This document shows positions 21,503-33,500 of a DNA stretch of 64,000 bases, one piece after another. This DNA is from Allolobophora icterica (Eukaryota > Annelida > Clitellata > Crassiclitellata > Lumbricidae). A program made the position numbers and the translations under genes. Location: contig OY744604.1 in NCBI GenBank assembly GCA_963556255.1, positions 75,194,736 through 75,258,735 of the forward strand, in the 5' to 3' direction. The first letter of the stretch is position 1, and each line of letters opens with the position of its first letter. Under the pieces are notes generated by a model that worked only from the letters and a program-made list of their open reading frames with translations, was not told where the DNA came from and ran no database searches.

Positions 21503-24500
21503 CTATGTCAAAGTAGGCGCGAAAACACAGAAAATAGTTTAGATATAGGGCCTATAGGACATCTAACTAATATATACTAACTATATGCCATATGTTATAG
21601 TATTTATTGTAATTTAATAAAGGAAATGCATCCTCACAGCCTTTACCAAATGAGAAGTAAATTTCTGGTAATTGCTGATCGCCAAATCACATAAATAGTC
21701 GTTCCAAGGACCTTAGGCCTACCTGTGCATCATTTATATATTCCCGAGTGTCACAATGATTGGGAATCGGATAAAGCTAAGTCATAATGGGTTAAGAAAC
21801 CAGAAGGAGCGATCATACGAATTACGACGTTGCAAACATAACCTCAAAATGACTGCCCACAAAAGTTGAAACAGAAAAACTGACGACTGAAGCCTACAGT
21901 AGATAACATGATTAATCTTCATGTTCGCTAACTAAAGCGCAACGTAATTCCTGCATAGATAGGCTCTATTTGTATATATTAAATAAAATACGATTCTCGA
22001 ATAACCTTTGCGACCATGAATTTTGGGCTAGAATAAGACCTGAAATGTCGTTCAAAAAAATAATTATAATTTGACCATGCACACACCTCAAATATGGGTT
22101 TGTCTGCGTGGAGTTGACCATCAACGATCACCTCAGATTCTCTTCTAGAGGAAAATGCGCTGCTGTAGCCTGAAACGAAAACAAGTATATTAGTACAGGC
22201 AATTTAGGCCTACAGTTAGACCTGGGTAAATTTACTTCACAAGCTTTTCAAAAGGTTTCCTGTCCAGAAAACATTGCTGAATAACATATCCAAAATTCGA
22301 TAAAATCGGATTAAGGGAACACCCCCAAAAATGAGTTTCAAATGGCGGATTGGCAGTTTCCTAAGAATTACCAATAATAATACCAATAATTTGCTGTTAG
22401 ACCTGGGCAAAATTGCTTCAGAAGCTTCTTAAACGGTTTCCTTCTCATGTATCATTGCTGAATAACATTTCCAAAATCCTTGAAAGGTCATGGTCAAGGT
22501 CATTTTGGCAGATCGGAAAATCCACTTTTTTGGTTTTTAAAGTATATGCATGTGTAATACCTCTAATGTTACTGGTTTCGGTATGTAGAAATCATTTCTA
22601 ATATTGTTTTCGCCATTCGGGTCATCTTAACCTTGACCACATGTTTGGAGGTGTTCCCCAAATCCGATTTTGTTGAATTTTGAATATGTTAACTTATACA
22701 GCAATGCTTTCTGGACAGGAAATCGTTTAAAAAGCTTGTGAAGCAATTTTGTCCAGGTTCAATGGATATTTAGGCTAGATTGCCTGGAATATATATTATG
22801 CCTTTATATAGGCCCTATCTAAACTATGCTTCTTTTATTTAACGCGAACAGATTAAACAAAATTGACTCAATTAGGTTATCTAATTTCTTCAAACGGGCC
22901 AGAAGAAACGAGTGGTTCAGTATTGTCAGGTCAAAAAAGCAGTTTTTTTGGCTCAGGAAAAAGTTGAAATGTTGGCCGTCTGATAATAATATTATTCTGA
23001 CAGTTAAGCGCAGATAACCGCTTCAGCCAATTGAAGAGTTACAATGCACTCTTAGGTTTACTTGTTTAAAACTAATTACTAATTACTTACTATTAGCCTC
23101 CAGCACTGCGAGTTCCCATCAACTAACATTTGACTTCTTAAAAATATATCATGTATATATAATATTTGGCGGGCATTTCGAAAATTTGGATACATTATGA
23201 ACTTAATCTAGTATTTTATTATATCTGATAAGAATGAATCACTGTTAGGCCTATACTTACCATTGTGGCTGTTATCTCGACTGCTTTGATTGTCATGCTC
23301 CATCTCAATATTTACCGATGGCATCACTCTCGCTGTAGAAATAATTAAGCACACGCTGCTTCGTTTTACGCAGCAACTAGACCAGCTGTAACATGACAAC
23401 ATTTCTGCGAAGCTTTGAAACTTGGGCACAGGGAACATGAGCTACAGACAAGTTGGAGGAGGTCAGTTTCACCTTACAGGGAAATATAGCCCTAGCAATA
23501 GCATTACGTACACTGAGCCCAGTTAATGTGAACGCGTGCAGGCTATGCATTACATGTGCGAGGATGGAGGAAACCACACAGTTTTGAGTAGACGCTGATT
23601 CAAGGCAAGACAGCCTTTGACAGACCTATAAGGTACAAGATAAGCTGGGCATGCGCAGTGCCAGATTAACTATGGCGCAACTGGCGCACTTGCGCCAGGC
23701 CTTCTTTCGGGGGTAAAAATTTAAAAAAACATTGAGATATCCGATTATCCGATCGAATTTGTTTATATAAGTCACAGTCCGGCTTATTTAAAATGTTTAA
23801 TTTCTAAAACAAGCATTGCATATAAAATTTGGTGGCATTATAAAAACAGGCCTTCTACAGTACTACTACTATAATGATGACGTACTAATTAATTGTGTAC
23901 TGTAATGATGACGTATGACGTAATCAATTTATGCGCGGATCGACCCCATCACCAAATAAAATATAGATATGCGTACGGTACAGACGACACAGTGTATGTT
24001 CCATGTAATATTATTATCTACTATTTAGTGTTTATGTAGCTGCTTATTTCTTTTTTTTATTTTAATTTTTAAACAAATAAAATAAGTAGGCCTAAAGAAA
24101 ATGAAGAAATTTGAGTCCGGTTGGCAGAAACGTCAAAGAAAACGCGAACTTGAAGAGGTAGGCAAACAGCAATGTGGTAGTATTGATAAATTTCTGGCAG
24201 TAAAAACACGAGAAGTGCCGCAATTTATAGATGGTGTCGACTCAGCGTCAGAAGCTGGATGCAGTTCAGGCTTAGGCCGCTCAGCAGTGTCAGCACTAAT
24301 GCCAACAACAGACACGCTTGATTTCAGCAATGATATCATTGATATGCCTAAATCTGAAACTACCGTAGATCTACCATTAAAACAAGAGAAATTAGAATCA
24401 ATCTGTTGGAAACGTGCCACAAACAGATGCTGCTCTGTGGATTATAAATGAAGATTTGGTCAGTTATTGGCTGCAGATGGGACCTGAACCATGTCGTAAT

Positions 24501-27500
24501 CAAGATGGCATGTACTCTAAATCCATAAAACAACATGGAAATAAAGTAAAATCGAATAGTACCAAAAGAAAACTAAACGATTCTGCTTTTTTTACGATCA
24601 CACCAAACGGGGAAAAATTCTCAGACATTGGCTCTTGTATTCGCCATCAACTGGGCGCTTATTTTGTTTTGTTTGTAAACTTTTTATTTCAAGCAGCGCA
24701 AGTGCTCTTGCAAACCAAGGTTTTGATTCATGGGATCATATAAACAGACTTGCACATCATGAGCAATCAAGTGAGCACAGACTGGCACTAACAACTTATG
24801 CAACACGTCTGTCAAAAGTACAGACTCTTGATAAGCATATTGTTCAACAATTTGAAAATGAAAGAAGTTATTGGAGGGAAGTTTTAAGACGGGTTGTATC
24901 AACGGTTAAATTTCTTGCCTCACGTGGATTGGCACTTAGAGGATCAACAGAAGTATTTGGAAGTCCTGATAATGGTAATTTTTTAGGCTCTCTTGAATAT
25001 CTTGCAGAATATGATCTGTTCATCGCTGCTCATATTAAAAAATATGGAAATTGTGGTCGTGGTACAGCATCTTACTTATCTTCTACAACATACGAAGAAT
25101 TCATCGCTCTTATGGCTTCATTTTGTGTTCATAAATTATTAAAGTATGTTTTTCTATATAATTAATTTTTCCCCCATTTTTTTGATAATTTGATTGGATA
25201 GAGGGTGTAGTGACAGTCATGGACGATATTATATTAGGGATTTAGGATTACGCTATGTATTAGTATTATGTGTTGCTTAGGATTTGATGTAGGCTAAAGA
25301 ACACTAGAGTCGAGAACTAGAGTCGAGATCAGATAAGACTTGACTGACATTAGGGCCTGACCGGGTGTCATAAGAGGGGGAGCAGGGAGAAGGAGGGGCG
25401 AAGGAATGATAGCGCGACCGATAGGAGTGCGAGATTGGGGAAGAGATGGATGAATGACAGGTCTGGGCGAAAGGGGAAAAGGAGGAAGAGCGAAGACTGG
25501 GAGGAGGACGGCATTCACTCACAGGAGGAGGAATCGGTGAGACGTATACGATTCACTCACAGGAGGAGGAATCGGGGAGACGTATACGATTCACTCACAG
25601 GAGGAGGAATCGGTGAGACGTATACGATTCACTCACAGGAGGAGGAATCGGGGAGACGTATACGATTCACTCACGGAAGGAGGAATCGGTGAGACGTACG
25701 ATTCACTCACGGAAGGAGGAATCGGTGAGACGTAGGATTCACTCACAGGAAGAGGAATCGGTTAGACGTAGGATTCACTCACGGAAGGAGGAATCGGTGA
25801 GACGTAGGATTCACTCACAGGAAGAGGAATCGGTTAGACGTAGGATTCACTCACAGGAGGAGGAATCGTATGACGGAAAATTGCAGACGCAGAAACTGTT
25901 ATGCAACACGAAGTGAGAACTGTTCTAGGTGTACATACGTTGTGTAAAAATATTGTATAATAAGAATTGCAAAACATACAAGAGTACTGTCTTCTAACTG
26001 TCTTCGCGAGGTGAATTACAAAAACCCACGTGCTTCGAACGCTAACAAGACCCCCGAAGACTAGCCTAGCCGCTCGATTACGTAACACCGCTGCCACCAT
26101 AACTGAAGACAGACCAAGAAACGTCTTCTTTCAGTACATTGTGCCAGCAGGGATTCGGTACAGTGTATTCTTCAGTATACTGTATTGAGAGACGGAGCAG
26201 ATTTTCTACGCTGCACGGCTCAAACCAGCATCAAGCGGAGACGTTGGAGGACAACTCAGCACGACGGACGGTGACGCAATCGGAGGAAGAAGCGGAACAA
26301 GAAGGACAATCGAACGCAAAAGACGAGGAGCACGCGACGATCGAGGACAGCCGAACAGCCGAACTCAACGGTCGAGTGAGCAGACGATCCGAACAACCGG
26401 AGGAGGGACTCGGACGATCACACGAGGACGCGGAGGACGAACGGACGGTTGGAGGACAACTTGGAGCCTTGCAGAGATCTCGAGTGGACGGTGCGGCGGA
26501 TTCTTCGGAACTACACACCTTGAAAATCTGACGAGATCGGGTGAGCGAGACCTAGCTTGTTAAATTGTATGTTTATGATCATTGAATGAGTGTCATGAAT
26601 TGCACTGCCGCTAGATGATAAAGTGTATAAGCTGAGATAATTGTTTATTGTTGAAAGGACAGCGATTATTGATTGTTAGTGCGAACAAAAGCACAGTTCA
26701 GACGAAAAGTGTGAAAGGCTGTCATATCTGGAGTTTCTATTGATTGGTGTTTTTCAGTCCTTACGAAAGGCTTCTGAATTCGATTTGATTTGGTGTTTTA
26801 CGAAGACTTTTGAGAGTGTTTACTCCGAATTTTGTTTGTGTAATTACACTGCATTATTAACAAAATGTTTGAGAAGATGAAAAAGGCGGATTTGCAGTTA
26901 GAATGTGAGAAGAGAGACATTTCTTACGAAGGTCTGGATAAGAAGAGAATGATACAGAAGTTGAAAGAATACGAGAATGAGGTGGAGCAGAGTGAAAATG
27001 GGATGGAGGAAGTGGAGGCGGATGAAGAGAGCATCAGTGAAAGCCAGATGAAGCTTCAGCTGACTCTGGCAGAGGAGAAGCGCTTGCAGGCAGAGACGGA
27101 GAAGATGCAGATGGAAATAGCACTTTTGAGAGAAAAAGCTCAGTTAGGGCTATTACAATCGAATGTTTCTGCTTCTGGCACTGATCTACCTTTATCTTCA
27201 TCTTACTCTAAACTTCCGACGATGTGTGAAGGTGAAGACGCCATTAGTTATTTTCATTCGTTTGAGAAAGTGGCTTGCCTTCACGCTATTGATGAGAGCA
27301 AATGGGCTAAGCTGTTACCAGCTCTCCTTAACTCCTCAATGCGCTTACATTTTAACAGACTGTCTGTAGAAACTTGTTCTGATTACAAACAAACAAAGGC
27401 AGCGCTGCTTAATGCTTGCAGAATGAATGCCAGGTTTTACCTAGACAAGTTCAAGGCTATGAATAGAAAAGGGAAACAATCTTATGCTCAACTCTTAGAT

Positions 27501-30500
27501 AATCTGCGTGATGTTTTCAGTTACTATCTTGAATGCAAAGACATAAAGGATTTTGAATCTCTTAAAGATGACGTTTTGCTTGAACGCTTGAAGGAAGGTT
27601 TGCCTTCAGACACTAAATACTTTGTTGAAGCGAGGAAACCGAGGTCTGCTAAGGAGGTAGCTGAATATGCAGACCTTCATTTTGAGTGTACTCTGGAAAG
27701 TCGAAAGCTTAATCAGGGAGAACTAAAACATAATCATGGTTTTAAGTCTAACAATGTTGACTTTAGAAACAGGCAGTGGGAAAAGCAAGGGCCCAAAAGC
27801 TTTGGAAATGAAGCGCCGTGGACTAAACCCCACGACTCCTCTGCGAATGCACGACCAATGCATTCGTCGGAACAAGGGACCCGATCAGATTATGTAGACC
27901 AAGGGACACAATTCAATAACAGGAGTCAAAACAGATTCCACGTGCAGGGGCAACCTCATGCGCAAGTTAACTTTGTAAGAACAGATGTAAACGTGAGTAA
28001 GGTCAGTGAGTATCGAAAGCGTTTCATGGTGCCACTGTTTGTAAACGGGGTACCAGTGCAAGGCTTGAGGGACTCTGGTTCGGAGGCTTGTCTTATAAGT
28101 CTTCGAGTGGCGCCAAATAAATCGTCCGTCATGGGGAGGCCCATGACAGTCCAGAGTGCTTTTGGATCGGTAAAATGTTTGTCAACATGTGAGATTGAAG
28201 TCAGGTCATCGCATTTTGGGACAAATCGAAAGGTAAAGGTACTGGCTGGAGTCGTCCCAAATTTGGCAGTGGACTTCATCCTGGGACATGACGTATTCGT
28301 GCAAAACCCGGACCTACTAGACCCGGTAGACATAGGCCACCGTAACAGAAACGACGCAACACCACAGGCACTAATCGCCACTAGACAGCGTAATTACGAC
28401 GGTAACGTACAGAAGGACAAAATGGCGCTGCGACAGACCATGAATGCACGCAATGAACTCCCTGAGGGACTCCATGACGAACGCCGAGAAAAGCGAAAGA
28501 CGTTAGCCGTAGACGGTGAGCGACCAAATTCAAAGCATGAAACCTTAACGGACACAAGCCACGGCAACGCACCGAATGAACTCCGCGTGGCTGACAGGGA
28601 GGCAGAGACGCAGGGTGAGAGACGAGACGGAAGGGGTAAATTAACGGTAATCGACAAACGGTCGAGTTCAAACGACGGGACCAGACAAGATGTTAATGAC
28701 TTTAATCACCCTAATGACTTTAATGACCGGCAGGGGTGGACAGATAATAAAACCGCTTCCGACGACGGATGGACAAGAGGCAGAGACACCTCACAAATTA
28801 ATACAGCTACACCGAAGGAGGCGTCTAGAAGGGCGCAGAGTTCAGTCATTAATGACGATAGAGGCGTACTATTCATTACTGATAGCGACGGCGAGACAGC
28901 AGGGGAAGAGCAAGAAGAGATTACCGAAGACGGAGACTTAATTAATGACAGTAACGGCGAAGACATTCGAGAAGAGATTAACGTAGACAGAGACACAGCT
29001 AAAGAGAGCGACGATGATACGGCCCACACAGACACCAAAGCAGACATTAGCGCAGACTTTAACGACTATAGCGGGCAGACGGATTTTAAAATAGACGCGA
29101 AGGCTAATAGAGCCCCGTCGATCAAAGGATCAATGAGGAACTAATCATTGGACATGCTATTTGGTAAGACAATGGGAACTAGATATCATGATCGTTCCTC
29201 AGGAAAATTAAGGCATCCTGGAGACGTAGAGACACATGTACCGATGGTAGGTGGCGTCCGGCTAGTGGAAAATAACGATGATAAGATAAGATACGTAGCA
29301 GACAAGGGACATGACAACAAGGCATTACATAAGACAGACAGAACAGACAGGATGCAATGGAATGCTGCCATGATCAAGACATTTGACAATAGGTTAATTC
29401 CATCAGGCGTAAAAAGGTTACGATGCGCAACAGACGAGGGACATTACAGAGAGCCATTAATTAGGAGAGACGGAACAGACAGGAATAAGAATAAGACATT
29501 TGACAGAGTCAAAGTAGACTCAGCGTCACACCACAGGTCGATACCACCTGCAGGTGTAAAGAAGATAAGGGGCGTAAAGGAAGAGGAACATAACAATAAG
29601 ACATTAATTAGGACTGAGGACAGAAAAGACAGATTAAAATGGAATGGTACCAGGACTAAAACATTTGACACGTTCCAAGAAGACGTAGCATTCGACCGCA
29701 GGCTAATACCGCCAAGCGAAAAGAAATTTGTAATGTACACGCGTAGGCAATCCATCGCTACGAGGTGGGGATAAATCACGCCCAGGGAAAACACATCCCA
29801 TGGCGGACGGTTTATGATTTACGGCGTGTGACTTACGGTTTAGGACTATGATTTATGATTTACGGCGTGTGACTTACGGTTTAGGATTAGGATTTATGAT
29901 TTACGGTGTGTGATTTATGGTTTACGAATATGATTTATGATTTATGATTAATGATGTATGTTTGTGGTTTATGGGTTTGTCACGTGCCTTTATGACCAAC
30001 TAAATATGACATAATGGTCATGTTTATCGTTTACAAGTACTTGCTTTATTCTGATGTTATGAAGTGTCATATGTTGTCTTTAAAATGAGCGTGTGACAGA
30101 GAAACTTTATAATGTTGTGTCACAGTTACTACTCGTTGTGTTTGTATGTTTTATGTTATAGATTAACGCCGTAGATACATGTTTAAACCAGCCTGATGAC
30201 GTCGCAAGAAAAATGGCGCAAACAGACATTGAAATTAAAACGCCATCATGCGTGTCATCTGTGCTCTTGTACATCGTCATGACTGCACAACAAAAACACT
30301 CCCGAAATGCCATCTTGCTTTCTGAGAAGCCGTACCGATACCGTCGAGCTTGGGAAGTCGGATGATGTAGTGACAGTCATGGACGATATTATATTAGGGA
30401 TTTAGGATTACGCTATGTATTAGTATTATGTGTTGCTTAGGATTTGATGTAGGCTAAAGAACACTAGAGTCGAGAACTAGAGTCGAGATCAGATAAGACT

Positions 30501-33500
30501 TGACTGACATTAGGGCCTGACCGGGTGTCATAAGAGGGGGAGCAGGGAGAAGGAGGGGCGAAGGAATGATAGCGCGACCGATAGGAGTGCGAGATTGGGG
30601 AAGAGATGGATGAATGACAGGTCTGGGCGAAAGGGGAAAAGGAGGAAGAGCGAAGACTGGGAGGAGGACGGCATTCACTCACAGGAGGAGGAATCGGTGA
30701 GACGTATACGATTCACTCACAGGAGGAGGAATCGGGGAGACGTATACGATTCACTCACAGGAGGAGGAATCGGTGAGACGTATACGATTCACTCACAGGA
30801 GGAGGAATCGGGGAGACGTATACGATTCACTCACGGAAGGAGGAATCGGTGAGACGTACGATTCACTCACGGAAGGAGGAATCGGTGAGACGTAGGATTC
30901 ACTCACAGGAAGAGGAATCGGTTAGACGTAGGATTCACTCACGGAAGGAGGAATCGGTGAGACGTAGGATTCACTCACAGGAAGAGGAATCGGTTAGACG
31001 TAGGATTCACTCACAGGAGGAGGAATCGTATGACGGAAAATTGCAGACGCAGAAACTGTTATGCAACACGAAGTGAGAACTGTTCTAGGTGTACATACGT
31101 TGTGTAAAAATATTGTATAATAAGAATTGCAAAACATACAAGAGTACTGTCTTCTAACTGTCTTCGCGAGGTGAATTACAAAAACCCACGTGCTTCGAAC
31201 GCTAACAAGACCCCCGAAGACTAGCCTAGCCGCTCGATTACGTAACACCGCTGCCACCATAACTGAAGACAGACCAAGAAACGTCTTCTTTCAGTACAGA
31301 TGGCCTACTTTAGTTTTGTTGCATTGTTTGCGCCAGGCCTCTAAAAAGTTAATCCGGCACTGGGCATGCGTAATACGTCAACGTAAAAGTAGTAGCAGTG
31401 CCAACTCCAGATAGACTAGTCGTTTTATGCGGAGACATTGAAAAAAAACGACAAAATAATGGCAGGCGAGCTGCGGGACGCAGCACGCCTGCCGAATCAA
31501 AAAAAAACCTGAGGATGGCACACTCTTCGTGTTATGAAGCGCAGTGTTGACACCGGGAGGTCATAAAATATACTTGTAGAATCTATTCATGATGAGACTA
31601 ATATCAGCATTCTCTATAAATCAGAATCCAGTGTAGAGCATAGAATTTGAATCTTTACAGACGAAACATGGACGCTTGAAATGTGGCGATACTTGAGTCA
31701 AGCATGACTACTAGTTTATGTAGGCTCTGTAGTAATAGATGGAGACCACAACATTGAAGGATGGAGTTCAAGAAAAGTAAAAGATGGAGAAAGAAATATG
31801 ATTAAGAGTATTGGCCTAACTAGTGAGCGAGTAAGAAGTTTGTAGATGGTTTTAGGATCAAACACATAAGATGAAACCTGGTTATTTCATAGGATTTATG
31901 AATAGGATTCATATAAATTCATATTTAATTCATATTTAAAATGAAACCAGCTCATCAAATCCGAAGTTTAGTGTGAAATAATTGTAACCATCTCTGCCTA
32001 AACACTGCTAAGACTCAATTGATCTGGTTTGGAACTAGACAGCAGCTTGCTAAACTCAACTTTCCATTGCTGACTGAGAAATTTCCTGCTTACACCTACT
32101 CTTCCACCGTCCGCGACCTGGGTGTCACACTTGACTCCTCCCTCACATTCTCAGAGCATACCTCCAACATAACTCGCTCCTGCTTCTTTCAACTGAGGCG
32201 TCTCAGTGCCATCAGACGCTCGGTCTCACCTTCTGTCTTTACCACCATAGTTCACGCATTTGTCTGCTCACGCTTGGACTACTGCAACTCACTCCTCATG
32301 GGTCTCCCCAAGCAGCGTCTCTCCCCCTTCAATCTGTTCTAAATGCTTCTGCTAGGCTCATCGCTCGACTCCCCCGGTTTGCCCATATCTCTACTTACAT
32401 GCTTGATGTCCTTCACTGACTCCCTATTGCTGCGCGCATCCGATATAAGATCTTCTTCCTTGTCTCTAAATCTCAGCAGCCTACTGCCCCGAAATATCTC
32501 TCGAACTATCTGCGAAAACCGCTATCTGCATCTTCTTCTCGCCCATTGCGCTCTGTAAATCGGCTTGATCTTTTTGTTCCCAGGGCTAAAACTGCCTTGG
32601 CCCAGCACCGGGCGTTTGCTGTAGTGGGTTCTACGATTTGGAATGACCTTCCCCTCTGCTCAGGGTCAAACTAATGATTGGCTTTTCCTTATCGGTCTCG
32701 CGCTCCATAAAGGCATTTCTGTTTCCCCGGGGCTTCTGTGCTGAGAGCGCCTCTGAATAGTTATTCTGCGAGAGGCGCTTTATATATTTCTAGATACAAT
32801 ACAATACAATACAATACAATGATGGTACAGATTTAAATTAAAGTAGTACATTCTTCTTGCAATAGTATTTTTAAAAATCTGACTTGCTGACCATTGCATT
32901 CAGTCACTGATTTGATGAATTGCTACATGTAAATTGCAACAATGCATGTGGATGAACTTATGTTCGTTTAACTTATGTTAACTTTTTAAAGGTAAATTTT
33001 GTAGCATAAGCTTCAGGCTTACATATTCTTTTCCTTCTGGTGGTAACTATGAGCAGGCTGAGAAATAGAATTAGAATGGATATTATAAGAGGAACCGTGT
33101 ACACGGAAATGTTCACTGCCCTTCGTGAACCTTTCTCAGCGGGATTTTCTGTAAAAAAAATAGATGACATTCAAAAGATTAATTTTATGATCCAATAACA
33201 TTTAAAACCGAACGGTATGCGTAGAAAATCTGCTAAAACACTGTTTTGACGCTAACTGACTTTATAAAGGGTGCTATTTTAAACAAGTTCAGGTAGTTTT
33301 TCCTAGTAGGAAGGACTACTTTTTTCGAGCCTTTAGACGTCATTGCAGTTACAGTATAAATCAATTTAATCATTCTATTGCACTAGAAAAGATGCACCAC
33401 TCTGGAAAAATCGGCGATTTTATTGAAGACAAAGTCTGAGCTAGACAGTATTTATATGAACGAGAACGTAATAAGATTTAGACTATAATTCTGAAACGAG

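Larger units (their letters stand above)
25206..31298 (+). mobile_element. LTR retrotransposon, gag-protease only, apparently identical LTRs
   Basis: The 933-bp direct repeats at 25206-26138 and 30366-31298 begin TGTAGTGACAG and end TTTCAGTACA. Every line compared by eye is the same in both. The flanks gaggg and gatgg could be a 5-bp target duplication with one mismatch. The 4.2-kb internal region has a gag-protease ORF and a second polar ORF but no reverse transcriptase, RNase H or integrase. The element must have been mobilised in trans. The LTR identity implies recent insertion or recent gene conversion. Confidence 0.9.
23656..31362 (+). mobile_element. hAT element split by an LTR retrotransposon
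   Basis: The left end is CAGTGCCAGATTAACT and the right end in reverse is CAGTGCCGGATTAACT. GGCATGCG flanks both ends exactly (23648-23655 and 31363-31370), the 8-bp duplication of hAT elements. Inside, 24101-25190 encodes the N-terminal part of a transposase and 31299-31362 is the right terminus. The retrotransposon occupies the remainder. The C-terminal transposase half is gone. The whole lies in the long intron of gene B. Confidence 0.85.

Noticed and set aside
24133..24420. Minus-strand frames opposite the hAT and LTR coding regions
   Set aside because: Shadow frames of the plus-strand transposase and gag-protease.
26139..26531. 130-residue frame between the 5' LTR and gag
   Set aside because: It lies in the leader of the retrotransposon, is compositionally biased and has no motif; gag at 26865 is the convincing start.
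31301..31310. Perfect 5-bp target duplication of the LTR element
   Set aside because: The flanks are gaggg and gatgg, one mismatch, so it is reported only as possible.
31461..31520. Helitron 3' end
   Set aside because: The hairpin and CTGA fit loosely, but no TC 5' end, no Rep/helicase and no second copy were seen.
33001..33022. Gene B as a short-tailed receptor ending RRKRICKPEAY...
   Set aside because: A good GTAAGC donor sits exactly at the end of RRKRI and phase-compatible tail exons exist downstream, so the short form is kept only as a possible isoform.
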